A stretch of 64,000 nucleotides of DNA from Marinomonas ushuaiensis DSM 15871 (GTDB lineage Bacteria; Pseudomonadota; Gammaproteobacteria; Pseudomonadales; Marinomonadaceae): positions 496,001-560,000 of the forward strand of contig NZ_JAMB01000001.1 in the NCBI RefSeq assembly GCF_000521805.1, written 5' to 3'. The position numbers and the translations under genes are program-made. This document shows positions 8,670 through 19,518 of the stretch, piece by piece. Each line of letters starts with the position of its first letter. Position 1 is the first letter of the stretch. The notes below the pieces were generated by a model that was not told the DNA's origin, made no database searches, and saw only the letters and a list, made by a program, of their open reading frames with translations.

Positions 8670-8786
8670 TTATGGTCCCTACAATTCCTAGCCGTGTGTT
8701 ATATTAGCGCCTATACAATGTTGGCATGGCTTCGCTCGTTCTTGGCGGCGCTTTGTTGTGTACTTTTTTATCTTTCTGGAGTTGGC

Positions 8787-9434
8787 ATGAAACCTTACCA
8801 AAGAGACTTTATTGAATTCGCTATTGAACAGAATGTACTGCGCTTTGGCGAATTTACTCTTAAATCAGGCCGTGTAAGCCCTTACTTTTTTAATGCTGGC
8901 CTGTTTAGTTCTGGGCAAGCATTGGCCAAGTTAGGACGTTTTTACGCAGCCTCACTAATGGAAACAAGTGTTCCATTTGATGTTCTATTCGGTCCCGCCT
9001 ACAAAGGCATTCCATTGGCAACAACCACTGCTGTTGCGCTTTATGACCACCATAATGTAGATACACCATACGTTTTCAATCGTAAAGAAGCAAAAGCGCA
9101 TGGTGAAGGCGGTTCACTTGTTGGTGCGCCATTAGCAGGTAATGTCATGATTATCGATGACGTTATTACTGCTGGCACAGCCATTCGCGAGGTAATGACA
9201 ATCATCCAAGAGGCTAATGCCACTCCCGCTGGTGTTCTTATTGCCTTAGATCGTCAAGAACGAGGCCAAGGCAAATTGTCGGCAATACAAGAAGTCGAAC
9301 GTGACTTTGGTATGCCTGTTATCAGCATAGTGTCTCTAGGTGACATTATGACCTACTTGGCAGAACAGGATTCTCCTGAATTTACTAAGCATCTTGATGC
9401 TGTTACAGCCTACCGTACTGAATACGGTATTTAA
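8787..9434 (+). CDS. pyrE: Orotate phosphoribosyltransferase
   Basis: The pyrimidine-pathway enzyme that makes OMP from orotate and PRPP, 215 residues. The PRPP-binding signature [16 protein letters not shown] is at residues 120-135, and [11 protein letters not shown] and [13 protein letters not shown] precede it as in E. coli PyrE. The frame is open to 8631, but the upstream part overlaps crc and reads as non-protein; ATG 8787 has TCTGGAG in front and gives the family's usual length. Divergent from crc with about 117 bases between starts. Confidence 0.96.
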   Translation: MKPYQRDFIEFAIEQNVLRFGEFTLKSGRVSPYFFNAGLFSSGQALAKLGRFYAASLMETSVPFDVLFGPAYKGIPLATTTAVALYDHHNVDTPYVFNRKEAKAHGEGGSLVGAPLAGNVMIIDDVITAGTAIREVMTIIQEANATPAGVLIALDRQERGQGKLSAIQEVERDFGMPVISIVSLGDIMTYLAEQDSPEFTKHLDAVTAYRTEYGI

Positions 9435-9443
9435 TGTCTGAAT

Positions 9444-9476
9444 GTTAAGGTTTTCGGCTTTGCCGTCAACCTTAAC
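9444..9476. terminator. Hairpin between convergent pyrE and slmA
   Basis: Outer arms GTTAAGGTT and AACCTTAAC enclose an inner CGGC/GCCG stem. It overlaps the last codons of slmA and lies just after pyrE, so it can act on both transcripts. There is no strong T tract. Confidence 0.6.
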
Positions 9477-10065
9477 GATTTAGCATCAAATTTTGTGCCA
9501 ATACGTTCCATTGCTCTTGCCAAATATCCATTGGCTTTACTTTGAATTCACTGCGAACGTAGTGGCGTATCTTCCCTTCAATAATGGCGATCAAAAAATT
9601 TGCACAAGGTGCGACACCCATAGAGGGGCGTAAGCCTTGTTTTAAATCTGCTTCACGAAGTACTTGTTTGAGTTGAGTTTCAATGCGATCAAATACTTGT
9701 GTAATACGAACACGCAGGCGCTCTGTCTCGCCAGCTAACGCGTCCGCTGTTAGTAAGCGACACATGCCTGGGTTTTGTTCGGCAAAGCCCAATACGAGCG
9801 TTAGAATCATTTCTACTCGAGACATCACATTACTTTCTTCTTGAATGATTCGATTAATACGAGTGAAGATGGTTTCTTCAATAAACTCAATTAAACCTTC
9901 AAACATCTTTGCTTTGCTGGGGAAATGGCGATATAGCGCAGCTTCAGACACGCCAACTTGCTTCGCCAAGGCTGCTGTTGTGATTCGAGCTCCAGGGCTG
10001 CTTTCCAACATTTCAGCAAGTGCTTGTAATATCTGTGTGCGACGATCGATTTTTTTGTTGCTCAT
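9472..10065 (-). CDS. slmA: Nucleoid occlusion factor SlmA (TetR family)
   Basis: A 197-residue TetR-fold DNA-binding protein that blocks FtsZ ring assembly over the nucleoid. The N-terminal HTH reads [37 protein letters not shown] (residues 28-64), which is the SlmA signature, and the all-alpha C-terminal part ([15 protein letters not shown]) follows the family. In E. coli slmA also sits beside dut, coaBC and pyrE, and here it lies between pyrE and argB, so context agrees. It follows argB on the same strand with about 59 bases between and may be co-transcribed with it. Confidence 0.93.
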   Translation of the reverse strand: MSNKKIDRRTQILQALAEMLESSPGARITTAALAKQVGVSEAALYRHFPSKAKMFEGLIEFIEETIFTRINRIIQEESNVMSRVEMILTLVLGFAEQNPGMCRLLTADALAGETERLRVRITQVFDRIETQLKQVLREADLKQGLRPSMGVAPCANFLIAIIEGKIRHYVRSEFKVKPMDIWQEQWNVLAQNLMLNR

Positions 10066-10124
10066 TTGCCGTATCCAGTTTTTTTGCCAGTGTTGTTAAT
10101 CACTTATCAACAAAATCTAAAAGT

Positions 10125-11312
<1,188 letters not shown>

Positions 11313-11351
11313 GAAGTTAAAAAGATGAGACATTCTCATCTTTTTAACTTC
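11313..11351 (-). terminator. Terminator after dut
   Basis: A perfect 18-bp inverted repeat (GAAGTTAAAAAGATGAGA and its complement) around a 3-base loop, 8 bases past the dut stop. The A/T-rich flanks of the stem supply the U-rich end. Confidence 0.85.
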
Positions 11352-11358
11352 GTTTTGG

Positions 11359-11817
11359 TTATTTTGTTCCAGTATGGCCAAAGCCGCCTTCACCACGCTC
11401 AGTGCTTTCGAACTCGGTGACAATATCAAATTCCGCTTGAACGACAGGTAAAAGAACAAGTTGAGCAACGCGTTCGCCCGGTTCTATTATGAAAGTGGTT
11501 TTACCACGGTTCCAACAAGAAACCATTAGTTCACCTTGATAGTCTGAATCAATTAGGCCAACAAGGTTGCCTAGAACAATGCCATGCTTATGACCTAATC
11601 CAGAACGAGGAAGAATGGTTGCGGCTAAGCCAGGATCTTGAATATAGATAGATAAACCGGTGGGTAATAATGTTGTTTCACCCGGTGCAAGTTCAATGGG
11701 TGCATCTAAACAGGCGCGAAGGTCTAAGCCTGCTGAGCCTTCTGTTGCGTAAGTTGGTAAAGGAATCTCTTTACCGATTTTGTCACTTAATATTTTTAAT
11801 TGAATAGCTTGCTTCAT
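11359..11817 (-). CDS. dut: dUTP diphosphatase
   Basis: A trimeric dUTPase of 152 residues that hydrolyses dUTP to dUMP and keeps uracil out of DNA. All family motifs are present: AGLDLRA (residue 25 onward), [12 protein letters not shown] (about 70), [11 protein letters not shown] (about 90), and the C-terminal [10 protein letters not shown] arm that closes over the active site. The frame extends to 11841, but ATG 11817 has AAGAGAAC upstream and gives the usual length. It lies 57 bases after coaBC on the same strand, a conserved pair. Confidence 0.96.
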   Translation of the reverse strand: MKQAIQLKILSDKIGKEIPLPTYATEGSAGLDLRACLDAPIELAPGETTLLPTGLSIYIQDPGLAATILPRSGLGHKHGIVLGNLVGLIDSDYQGELMVSCWNRGKTTFIIEPGERVAQLVLLPVVQAEFDIVTEFESTERGEGGFGHTGTK

Positions 11818-11874
11818 GTTGTTCTCTTTTAATGTCTTCAATGTATTAAGGGAAATGTATTTAAAGGAAACGGT

Positions 11875-13095
11875 TTAATTGGTTTGGGTGTGCTCATGGA
11901 TAAAGTTAACAAGCTGATTGGCGAGTTCACTTTTTGCTGCTTTAGCGGGCTCCCATGTTTTTTCCTTTGTTATTACTGTGACTTGGTTTTCATCTTGATT
12001 GAAACCAATATCTGAACGAGAAACATCATTGGCGATAATAATGTCTAAGCCTTTGCGTTCCAGTTTGCCTTTTGCGTATTCGATCACATTTTGTGTTTCT
12101 GCTGCAAAACCTACGATAATTTTCGAACGATTATGTTGAACAAGTGTGGCGATAATATCGGGATTTTTGATAAGAGTGAGTTGGATTTCGTCAGAGTCAG
12201 ACTTCTTTTTCATTTTCTGGTCTGTGGCGATTTTCATTTTAAAGTCTGCAACTGCTGCGGCACCAATGAATACGTCCGCTTGTTTTTCCATTGCTTGTTC
12301 ACAAGCCGCCAGCATTTCGTCTGCGCTTTTGATCGAAATAAGGTTTACGCCTTTAGGCGGAATGCATTGCACTGGGCCACTGATTAGGGTGACGGCGGCA
12401 CCTCGTTTTAATGCTGAAGACGCGAGTGCATAGCCCATTTTTCCTGAGCTGTGGTTGCTGATGTAGCGTACAGGGTCAATGGCTTCCATGGTTGGGCCAG
12501 CGGTAATGACCCAATGTTGTCCGGCAAGATCCTGTTCGATATTTTTTGTTTGAAAGTGTGCTGCGATAGTGTTGAAAATGTTCGCGGGTTCGCTCATACG
12601 GCCTGGGCCAATATCACCGCAGGCTTGTGCGCCATCGGCAGGGCCAATACTTAATACACCACGTTCAGCAAGCAGTTTTGCATTGGTTTGTGTTGCAGGA
12701 TGACGCCACATAGCCTGATTCATAGCAGGGGCGATAAGCACTGGTGATTCTGTCGCGATGCACAAAGTCGAAAGTAAGTCATTTGCCATGCCTTGAGTAT
12801 AGCGCGCCATGAAGTCAGCAGAAGCAGGTGCAATCACAATCAAATCAGCCCATTTTGCCAATTCAATATGACCCATTCCAGCTTCCGCATTTGGGTCTAA
12901 TAAGGTACTGCGTACGGGATGGCCGGAAATGGCCTGTAGTGTCATTTCAGTAACAAAGGCTTTTGCACCTTCAGTTAAAACGACTTGGACGTCAGCGCCA
13001 GCCTTAGTTAATAAACGAATAAGTTCGATGCTTTTATAAGCGGCAATGCCACCAGTAATGCCTAATAGAATGCGTTTTTGGGCTAGATTTGACAT
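11875..13095 (-). CDS. coaBC: Bifunctional phosphopantothenoylcysteine decarboxylase/synthetase
   Basis: Makes 4'-phosphopantetheine for coenzyme A; 406 residues. The N-terminal flavoprotein half (CoaC) begins RILLGITGGIAAYKS (residue 8), carries the catalytic His region in GMGHIELAKWAD and the PAMNQAMW motif near 123, and the flexible loop with ACGDIGPGRM near 160. The C-terminal CoaB half contains VITAGPTMEAIDPVR (about 193) and FIGAAAVADF. GAGAAG precedes the ATG. The gene is divergent from radC and upstream of dut, the standard gammaproteobacterial arrangement. Confidence 0.96.
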   Translation of the reverse strand: MSNLAQKRILLGITGGIAAYKSIELIRLLTKAGADVQVVLTEGAKAFVTEMTLQAISGHPVRSTLLDPNAEAGMGHIELAKWADLIVIAPASADFMARYTQGMANDLLSTLCIATESPVLIAPAMNQAMWRHPATQTNAKLLAERGVLSIGPADGAQACGDIGPGRMSEPANIFNTIAAHFQTKNIEQDLAGQHWVITAGPTMEAIDPVRYISNHSSGKMGYALASSALKRGAAVTLISGPVQCIPPKGVNLISIKSADEMLAACEQAMEKQADVFIGAAAVADFKMKIATDQKMKKKSDSDEIQLTLIKNPDIIATLVQHNRSKIIVGFAAETQNVIEYAKGKLERKGLDIIIANDVSRSDIGFNQDENQVTVITKEKTWEPAKAAKSELANQLVNFIHEHTQTN

Positions 13096-13232
13096 AAAAA
13101 ACTTCTCAATTCGTTCTGTGATAGATAAGGTTAGTAGAGGCTGGATGCCTACTGTTTTTTCGTTCTTTTATTTTTACTGTCGTTTGAACTTATAAGGTTC
13201 AAGCAAGATTACCATGGATCAAGGAGTAGATC

Positions 13233-13907
13233 ATGAGTATAAAACATTGGCCAGAACAAGAAAGGCCTCGCGAGAAGCTCATACACCAAGGTGCAGAAGC
13301 CTTAAGTGATGCAGAATTGTTGGCCATTTTTCTTCGTACAGGAACACAAGGTATCAGTGCTGTTGAACTTGCTCGACAAGTATTGACTCAGTTTGGTGGA
13401 TTGCGTTCCCTAATGTCGGCCAGTAGAGATGAATTTTGCAAAGGTTTTGGTTTAGGGGATGCAAAATACACTCAGCTGCAAGCTGTTCTAGAAATGTCTA
13501 AGCGTCATCTACAAGAACAACTCATGCGCGAGACGGTTTTTACCAGCGCAGAACATGTTCGAACGTATCTTTCTTCACAACTGCGCCATTCTCAACGAGA
13601 AATTTTTGCTGTCTTATTTTTAGACACGCAACACAGACTGATTCGCTATCAAGAGCTTTTCATGGGGACCATCGATGCTGCAGCGGTTTATCCACGGGAA
13701 GTTGTGAAAGCGGCATTACAACATAATGCGGCGGCCGTTATTCTTGCCCATAATCACCCAAGCGGTGTCGCCGAACCGAGTCAGGCTGATATATCGATTA
13801 CGGCTAAAATTAAAGATGCCTTGAATCTTGTGGATGTCAGGTTATTAGATCATTTCGTTGTTGGTGATGGCGTGCCTGCTTCATTGGCAGAAAGAGGTTT
13901 GATGTGA
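13233..13907 (+). CDS. radC: RadC family (JAB/MPN domain) protein
   Basis: A 224-residue RadC/YicR protein. The N-terminal helix-hairpin-helix region (residues 1-80, [27 protein letters not shown]) is followed by an MPN+ metalloprotease-like domain with [14 protein letters not shown] (about residue 170) holding the JAMM His-x-His and Asp. Its once-claimed role in recombination repair is not supported in later work, and the function remains unclear. The ATG at 13233 has AAGGAG upstream. Divergent from coaBC, and upstream of rpmBG as in E. coli. Confidence 0.93.
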   Translation: MSIKHWPEQERPREKLIHQGAEALSDAELLAIFLRTGTQGISAVELARQVLTQFGGLRSLMSASRDEFCKGFGLGDAKYTQLQAVLEMSKRHLQEQLMRETVFTSAEHVRTYLSSQLRHSQREIFAVLFLDTQHRLIRYQELFMGTIDAAAVYPREVVKAALQHNAAAVILAHNHPSGVAEPSQADISITAKIKDALNLVDVRLLDHFVVGDGVPASLAERGLM

Positions 13908-13953
13908 GTTCCATCCCTTAAAACTTATAATTGATCATTTTTTAACAAAACAT

Positions 13954-13982
13954 TTGCCGAATGGTTAAGGTTATGGGAGAAT
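13954..13982 (+). promoter_or_regulatory. Possible rpmBG promoter
   Basis: TTGCCG, a 17-base spacer and GAGAAT sit about 115 bases before rpmB. A small hairpin (GGAAGT/ACTTCC at about 14046-14063) lies in the leader. This is a pattern match only. Confidence 0.35.
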
Positions 13983-14095
13983 TCGCGCCGCTATATCTTC
14001 GGTATGGGATTTTTTTGATTCATAAGGAATCATGCTCCGCCTGAGGAAGTCCACGCACTTCCAATAATTTATGTATAGCGTAAAGGTATTTAATT

Positions 14096-14332
14096 ATGGC
14101 TCGCGTATGTCAAGTTACTGGGAAACGCCCTGTTACAGGTAATAACGTTTCTCACTCAAAGCGTCGTACTAAACGTCGTTTTCTTCCTAACCTTCATTGG
14201 CACCGTTTTTGGGTCGAAGGTGAAAACCGTTACATCCGTCTACGTGTATCTTCTAAAGGTATGCGTATTATTGATAAAAAAGGCATTGAAACAGTTCTTG
14301 TTGAAATGCGTGCTAACGGCGAAAAAGTATAA
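14096..14332 (+). CDS. rpmB: 50S ribosomal protein L28
   Basis: A 78-residue ribosomal protein. The start [20 protein letters not shown] and the basic [14 protein letters not shown] stretch are diagnostic of L28, and the length is standard. It is followed 11 bases later by rpmG, the usual pair, in one transcript ending at the terminator near 14559. Confidence 0.98.
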   Translation: MARVCQVTGKRPVTGNNVSHSKRRTKRRFLPNLHWHRFWVEGENRYIRLRVSSKGMRIIDKKGIETVLVEMRANGEKV

Positions 14333-14343
14333 GGATCTGAATC

Positions 14344-14514
14344 ATGGCTTCTAAAGGCGCTCGCGATTTAATTCGCATGGTATCTTCTGCTGGTACTGGT
14401 CACTTTTACACAACTGACAAGAACAAGCGAAATACTCCGGACAAACTTGAAATGAGAAAGTTTGATCCAGTTGTACGTAAACATGTTATGTACAAAGAAG
14501 CGAAAATTAAATAA
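14344..14514 (+). CDS. rpmG: 50S ribosomal protein L33
   Basis: A 56-residue ribosomal protein directly after rpmB. The translation runs from [20 protein letters not shown] through [20 protein letters not shown] to [16 protein letters not shown]. This is the zinc-independent L33 type, since it has no CxxC pairs. AAGGATC precedes the ATG. Confidence 0.97.
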   Translation: MASKGARDLIRMVSSAGTGHFYTTDKNKRNTPDKLEMRKFDPVVRKHVMYKEAKIK

Positions 14515-14528
14515 TTTTAATTTTTGCC

Positions 14529-14559
14529 AAAAAAACCGACTCCTTGAGTCGGTTTTTTT
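14529..14559 (+). terminator. Terminator after rpmBG
   Basis: Hairpin AAAAAAACCGACTC / GAGTCGGTTTTTTT with a 3-base loop and a T tract, 15 bases after rpmG. Confidence 0.93.
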
Positions 14560-14629
14560 GTATCTAGTAGAACACCTTTGTCACTTTTCAGTACTGTTGA
14601 TGTTTATTTAATATCTATAGAGGTTGCTT

Positions 14630-15448
14630 ATGCCTGAATTGCCAGAAGTCGAAACCACTTTGCGTGGTATTGAGCCTCACCTTGTGGGTCGAACCCTTTC
14701 TAAGATAGATATTCGTCAACCAAAGTTACGCTGGCTAATTACACCAGAACTGAGCTCTGAAATTGTCAGGCAAAAAATCACTCATCTTTCTCGACGCGGT
14801 AAGTACATTGGCGTTCATACAAAGAAAGGAACCTTAATTGTTCATCTTGGTATGTCTGGCAGTTTGTATTTTGTGCCTGCTAAAACGCCACCATTGTTTC
14901 ATGATCATGTGGACTTTTGTTTTGAAGAAGATGAGCCTTTATTGCGTTACACAGACCCACGTCGCTTTGGCGCTATTTTGTGGACGACAGAAGACTGGTT
15001 AGAACATGACTTAATAAAGTACCTTGGTCCAGAGCCTTTGTCCGACTTATTCAATGTCGACATGTTATACGCTCGGGCGAAAGGTCGAAAAGTACCGATT
15101 AAGACGTTCATTATGGACAGTAAAGTTGTAGTTGGTGCAGGGAATATTTATGCAAACGAAGCTTTGTTTGCTGCAGGTATTCGACCGAATCGAATGGCTG
15201 GCAATATTAGTAAGGCTCGTTTGGCGGTATTAGTTGAATGCATCAAAGTAGTGCTTTCAGCTGCCATTAAGCAGGGCGGAACCACATTAAAAGACTTTGT
15301 TGGTGGTGATGGAAAACCAGGTTACTTTAAACAAGAACTTTTGGTTTATGGTCGCGCAGGTAAGCCTTGTACTGTGTGCGGTACCTCGCTGAAAGAAATT
15401 AGACAGGCTCAACGTAGTACTGTGTATTGTATAAAATGCCAAACCTGA
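14630..15448 (+). CDS. mutM: Formamidopyrimidine-DNA glycosylase
   Basis: A 272-residue base-excision repair enzyme that removes 8-oxoguanine and cleaves the abasic site. The mature N-terminus must be Pro2-Glu3, and MPELPEVETT fixes the start at ATG 14630 (AGAGG upstream) instead of the TTG six bases earlier. Other marks are SRRGKYIG near residue 55, YTDPRRFGAI near 107, VGAGNIYANEALF near 168, and the C-terminal zinc finger with CTVC and CIKC pairs. It follows rpmBG, a common gammaproteobacterial order. Confidence 0.97.
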   Translation: MPELPEVETTLRGIEPHLVGRTLSKIDIRQPKLRWLITPELSSEIVRQKITHLSRRGKYIGVHTKKGTLIVHLGMSGSLYFVPAKTPPLFHDHVDFCFEEDEPLLRYTDPRRFGAILWTTEDWLEHDLIKYLGPEPLSDLFNVDMLYARAKGRKVPIKTFIMDSKVVVGAGNIYANEALFAAGIRPNRMAGNISKARLAVLVECIKVVLSAAIKQGGTTLKDFVGGDGKPGYFKQELLVYGRAGKPCTVCGTSLKEIRQAQRSTVYCIKCQT

Positions 15449-15656
15449 CTATTTGATTATATTAGGCATGAGAATTGCTATCTCATTCCATTAGGCATAA
15501 ATGAATAAGATTTTGAATTAACCTTACCGTTTGAGTAAGAATCTTGGTTAAACTGTGCATATTAGATTGCAGATTTTTTTCAATAGGTTTATTTTCGACC
15601 AGTTGGACAAGATTGTAAGTTATCTAAATTTAATTACACATATAAGAGGAATTGGA

Positions 15657-16646
15657 ATGAAAGGTGTATTTCTTGCGTCCGTAACGGCGCTAGCCATCTC
15701 AGCGAGCATGGCTCAAGCAGCAGAACCAGCAGTTGTCTATGACCAAGCAGGTAAATTCGATAAGTCTTTTAACGAAGGTGTTTATAACGGCGTTAAAAAA
15801 TACACAGCTGAAACTGGCATTCAAGTTCGCGAATTTGAACCTAAAAATGAAGCTCAAGTTGAACAGGGCTTACGTCGTCTTGCTAAACGCGGCTATTCAC
15901 CAATCGTGACTGTTGGTTTCAACATGACATCGGCTGTTGAAAAAGTAGCGAAAGACTTCCCAGAAGTGAACTTCACTATTATCGATGGTGTGATTGATCT
16001 TCCAAATGTTCAGTCTGTTGTCTTTAAAGAGCATGAAGGTTCTTTTATCGTTGGTGCTGTTGCTGCTATGGCTTCTAAAACTAATGCTGTTGGTTTTGTT
16101 GGTGGCATGGATATTCCTCTTGTTCGTAAGTTTGGTTGTGGTTATGAGCAAGGCGTTAAACATGTTTCTTCAAACGCTTCTGTTTTCCAAAATATGACAG
16201 GTTCTACTGGTGCGGCGTTTAACGATCCGACTAAAGGTTCTGAACTTGCAAAAAGCCAATTTTCTAAAGGCGCTGATGTCGTTTTCGCAGCGGCTGGCGG
16301 TACTGGTATCGGCGTATACCAAGCGGCAAAAGATGAAGGTAAGTTAGCGATTGGTGTCGATTCAAATCAAAATCACATTCAGCCAGGCACTATGTTGACG
16401 TCTATGGTTAAGCGTGTAGATTTAGCCGCTTACAATACTTATAAAGATTCTGTAGCGGGTACTTGGGCACCAGGTTTGGTTGTTCTTGGTTTAGCTGAAG
16501 GTGGTGTTGATTGGGCTCTTGATGATAACAACGCAAGCCTAATTACCGCTGATATGAAAGCGAAAGTACAAGACATTCGTTCTAAAATTGTGAGCGGCGA
16601 TATCAAAGTTCATGACTACATGTCAGACAGTACTTGTAACTATTAA
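15657..16646 (+). CDS. BMP-family nucleoside ABC transporter substrate-binding protein
   Basis: A 329-residue periplasmic binding protein of the basic membrane protein (BmpA/PnrA) family, which binds purine and other nucleosides. A signal peptide is clear (MKGVFLASVTALAISASMA then AQAAEP cleavage); there is no lipobox, unlike many Gram-positive members. The ligand-binding family motifs are VYDQAGKFDKSFNEGVYNG, GTGIGVYQAAKDEG and GVDSNQNHIQPG. The frame is open to 15555, but ATG 15657 has AGGA nearby and starts the signal peptide. A terminator follows, then the ATPase and permease genes, so the binding protein is probably expressed above the rest. Confidence 0.92.
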   Translation: MKGVFLASVTALAISASMAQAAEPAVVYDQAGKFDKSFNEGVYNGVKKYTAETGIQVREFEPKNEAQVEQGLRRLAKRGYSPIVTVGFNMTSAVEKVAKDFPEVNFTIIDGVIDLPNVQSVVFKEHEGSFIVGAVAAMASKTNAVGFVGGMDIPLVRKFGCGYEQGVKHVSSNASVFQNMTGSTGAAFNDPTKGSELAKSQFSKGADVVFAAAGGTGIGVYQAAKDEGKLAIGVDSNQNHIQPGTMLTSMVKRVDLAAYNTYKDSVAGTWAPGLVVLGLAEGGVDWALDDNNASLITADMKAKVQDIRSKIVSGDIKVHDYMSDSTCNY

Positions 16647-16661
16647 GTTATAAAATCAAAC

Positions 16662-16692
16662 AGGTGCCTGCGTTTTGCAGGCACCTTTTTTT
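16662..16692 (+). terminator. Terminator after the nucleoside-binding protein gene
   Basis: AGGTGCCTGC and GCAGGCACCT arms around a short loop, followed by seven Ts. It separates the binding-protein gene from the transporter genes and probably sets their relative expression by partial read-through. Confidence 0.92.
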
Positions 16693-16858
16693 GTACTTAT
16701 CCTTTTATTGAATACTACTGTAGAGCGTTTTTATAAGCGTGTGTAGAGGACAATAGTTACTGCGAAAGAGAGACAGCAAAAAAAAAGCACATAAGGTGTT
16801 TTTTGCTCTTGATACACTTAGAGCGTTCCATTTTTAAGCAGATGAATTATTTTTTGAT

Positions 16859-18415
16859 ATGACTAATAAAACAACGCCATACGCAATCGAATTGCAAGAT
16901 ATCAGCAAACGCTTTGGTGCCGTTCAGGCTAACAAAGACATTTGCCTACAAGTTCCGGCAGGTTCTATTCACGGTATTATTGGTGAAAACGGCGCGGGCA
17001 AATCTACTTTGATGAGTATCATTTATGGCTTTTATGAAGCAGATACAGGTCATATCGAAGTGGACGGAAAGCGTGTTGATATACGCAGTTCCCAAGATGC
17101 AATTAATGCCGGTATAGGTATGGTGCATCAGCATTTCATGCTAGTTGAAAATTTCAGCGTACTTGAGAATGTTATCTTAGGTGCTGAAGGTGGAGCATTA
17201 CTTAAAGGCGGTGTCGACGCTGCGCGTATTGAATTGCAGCGCTTGGCTAAAGAATACAGTTTAGATATTGATGTAGACGCGATAGTGGAAGAGCTTCCAG
17301 TCGGTTTGCAGCAGCGAGTAGAAATATTAAAAGCGCTTTATCGTGGCGCTCGTATTCTAATACTAGATGAACCAACGGGTGTGTTAACCCCGCAAGAAGC
17401 GGATCATCTTTTCCGAATTTTAAAAGCGTTAAAAGATCAGGGTGTGACGGTTTTACTGATTACCCATAAACTCCGTGAAATCATGGCATCAACAGACAAT
17501 GTTTCTGTGATGCGCCAAGGTCAAATGGTTGCTCATCGTGAAACGGCGAAGACAGACAAAGAAGAATTGGCTGAATTAATGGTAGGGAAAAAAGTGCGCC
17601 TTACCGTCGATAAAGGCGAAGCCAAACCAAGCGATGTGTTCCTTTCTGCTAGAAACCTTTCTCAATTTGATAGCCAAGGCGTAAAGCGTCTTAAAAACGT
17701 CAGCTTAGAATTACGCGCAGGTGAAATTCTAGGTATCGCTGGTGTATCTGGCAATGGTCAAAGTGAACTATTGAATGTGCTTTCTGGTATTGAACCAATG
17801 GGTGAAGGTGAGATTCATATTGCTGGTCAAGTGATTACCGCGAATGCACCGAAAAATGCGGCACAAATGCGTGAGCTTAAGATGGCGCATGTTCCAGAAG
17901 ATCGCCATAAAATGGGTTTGGTAACAGGCTTTGAAGCTTATGAAGCCGCTGTGCTTGGTTATCACAACTCTGATACGTACAACGGCAAAGTTTTGATGGA
18001 CCGTAAAGTGATGGTTGATGAATGCAATGAGCGCATGGCTGCTTGGGATGTTCGTCCACCGAATCCGCATTTAAAAACGGCGAACTTTTCTGGCGGCAAT
18101 CAACAAAAAATCGTTATCGCTCGAGAAGTTGAGCAAAACCCAGATATCTTGCTGATTGGTCAACCAACACGTGGCGTAGATATTGGAGCGATTGAAAATA
18201 TTCACGAACAAATTGTTAAATTAAGAGACTCTGGCAAAGCTGTTTTGCTGGTATCTGTCGAATTGGATGAAATTATGGCACTGAGTGATCGCATCATTGT
18301 GATGTTTGATGGCGCGGTTGTTGGCGAATTAGATGCAAAAGACGCTGACGAACGAACCCTTGGCTTAATGATGGCAAATGCCTACAGCGAAGAAAAAGAA
18401 GAGGTGCCAGCATGA
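16859..18415 (+). CDS. Nucleoside ABC transporter, double ATP-binding protein
   Basis: A 518-residue ATPase with two fused ABC cassettes, as in RbsA and the BMP-linked YufO/NupA group. Cassette 1: Walker A GENGAGKST (about residue 43), signature LPVGLQQRVEI, Walker B ILILDEPTGVLTPQE. Cassette 2: a degenerate Walker A GVSGNGQSE (about 297), signature FSGGNQQKIVIAREVEQ, Walker B LLIGQPTRGVDIGA. The second site lacks the usual GKS/T lysine, as is common in this family. It overlaps the next permease gene by 4 bases. The ribosome site before ATG 16859 is weak. Confidence 0.93.
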   Translation: MTNKTTPYAIELQDISKRFGAVQANKDICLQVPAGSIHGIIGENGAGKSTLMSIIYGFYEADTGHIEVDGKRVDIRSSQDAINAGIGMVHQHFMLVENFSVLENVILGAEGGALLKGGVDAARIELQRLAKEYSLDIDVDAIVEELPVGLQQRVEILKALYRGARILILDEPTGVLTPQEADHLFRILKALKDQGVTVLLITHKLREIMASTDNVSVMRQGQMVAHRETAKTDKEELAELMVGKKVRLTVDKGEAKPSDVFLSARNLSQFDSQGVKRLKNVSLELRAGEILGIAGVSGNGQSELLNVLSGIEPMGEGEIHIAGQVITANAPKNAAQMRELKMAHVPEDRHKMGLVTGFEAYEAAVLGYHNSDTYNGKVLMDRKVMVDECNERMAAWDVRPPNPHLKTANFSGGNQQKIVIAREVEQNPDILLIGQPTRGVDIGAIENIHEQIVKLRDSGKAVLLVSVELDEIMALSDRIIVMFDGAVVGELDAKDADERTLGLMMANAYSEEKEEVPA

Positions 18416-19509
18416 GTCAGGCAAAAGTTCCTGCTTGGGTAAATATTGCGCTTATTCCTTTCTTAAACATCATGTTGGCGTTTGTTGTGTCAGGTCTGAT
18501 TATTTTAGCCATTGGTGAAGATCCAATTGAAGCCGCTGGTTATCTTATTTACGGTGCTTTCGGTTATGACGAAGGGGTTGGTTATACCTTGTATTATGCG
18601 ACCAACCTGATCTTCACTGGTTTGGCTGTTTCTGTTGCCTTCAAAGGTGGCTTATTTAATATCGGTGGCGAAGGTCAGGCTTATATTGGCGGATTAGGCG
18701 TTGGTTTAGTGTGTTTGGCACTGGATCACACCATGCCGTTCTACATCATCGCGCCTTTAGCGATTCTTGGTGCGGCAGCATTTGGTGCCGCATGGGCTTA
18801 TGTGCCTGCTTATTTGCAAGCGCGTCGCGGTAGCCACATTGTAATCACGACTATCATGTTTAACTTTATCGCTTCTTCGTTAATGGTTTATCTGATCGTA
18901 AACTGGTTAAAAGAAGACGGGCGCATGGCACCGAACAGTCGTACGTTTGAAGAAAACGCTTGGATGCCTTACTTGCATGAATTGTTTTCTCCATTAGGTA
19001 TCGATATTGGTGATTCACCTCTTAACGTTGCTTTTATTATCGCTTTGGTTTGTTGTGTTTTTGTGTGGGGATTGATTTGGCACACTCGCTGGGGTTACCA
19101 GTTACGCACATTAGGAACCAACCCAACAGCGGCAAAGTATGCTGGTATTGATACGGCGAAAGTGACTATTTGGGCGATGCTTATTTCTGGCGGTTTGGCG
19201 GGGTTCGTTGGCATTAATGAAATCATGGGGGTGAATCACAGTCTATTGCTTAACTTCACAGCAGGTTACGGTTTTGCTGGTATTGCAGTTGCTTTGATGG
19301 GGCGAAATCACCCTATTGGCATTATTTTAGCGGCCATTCTATTTGGTGCCTTGTACCAAGGTGGTTCTGAACTGGCATTTGAAATTCCGACGATTACGCC
19401 TGAAATAGTTATTGTTATTCAAGGTCTGGTTATTTTGTTTTCTGGTGCGCTTGAACACATGTTTAAAGACCGTATCGAAGGCTTTTTTATTCGCAGAGCA
19501 GTGGCGTAG
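18412..19509 (+). CDS. Nucleoside ABC transporter permease 1
   Basis: A 365-residue inner-membrane permease of the BPD_transp_2 (branched-chain/ribose) type. Many hydrophobic segments are present, with the family loop FKGGLFNIGGEGQAYIGGLG near residue 78 and the cytoplasmic GTNPTAAKYAGID coupling motif near 237. It matches the NupB/YufP component that pairs with a BMP binding protein. Its ATG overlaps the ATPase stop (ATGA), implying translational coupling. Confidence 0.92.
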   Translation: MSQAKVPAWVNIALIPFLNIMLAFVVSGLIILAIGEDPIEAAGYLIYGAFGYDEGVGYTLYYATNLIFTGLAVSVAFKGGLFNIGGEGQAYIGGLGVGLVCLALDHTMPFYIIAPLAILGAAAFGAAWAYVPAYLQARRGSHIVITTIMFNFIASSLMVYLIVNWLKEDGRMAPNSRTFEENAWMPYLHELFSPLGIDIGDSPLNVAFIIALVCCVFVWGLIWHTRWGYQLRTLGTNPTAAKYAGIDTAKVTIWAMLISGGLAGFVGINEIMGVNHSLLLNFTAGYGFAGIAVALMGRNHPIGIILAAILFGALYQGGSELAFEIPTITPEIVIVIQGLVILFSGALEHMFKDRIEGFFIRRAVA

Positions 19510-19518
19510 GGGAAAAAT

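Noticed and set aside
8631-8786. N-terminal extension of pyrE
   Set aside because: It overlaps crc, has no family counterpart, and a good ribosome site precedes ATG 8787.
12091-12654. Several plus-strand frames across coaBC
   Set aside because: They lie antisense within a well-supported gene and show no protein-like features.
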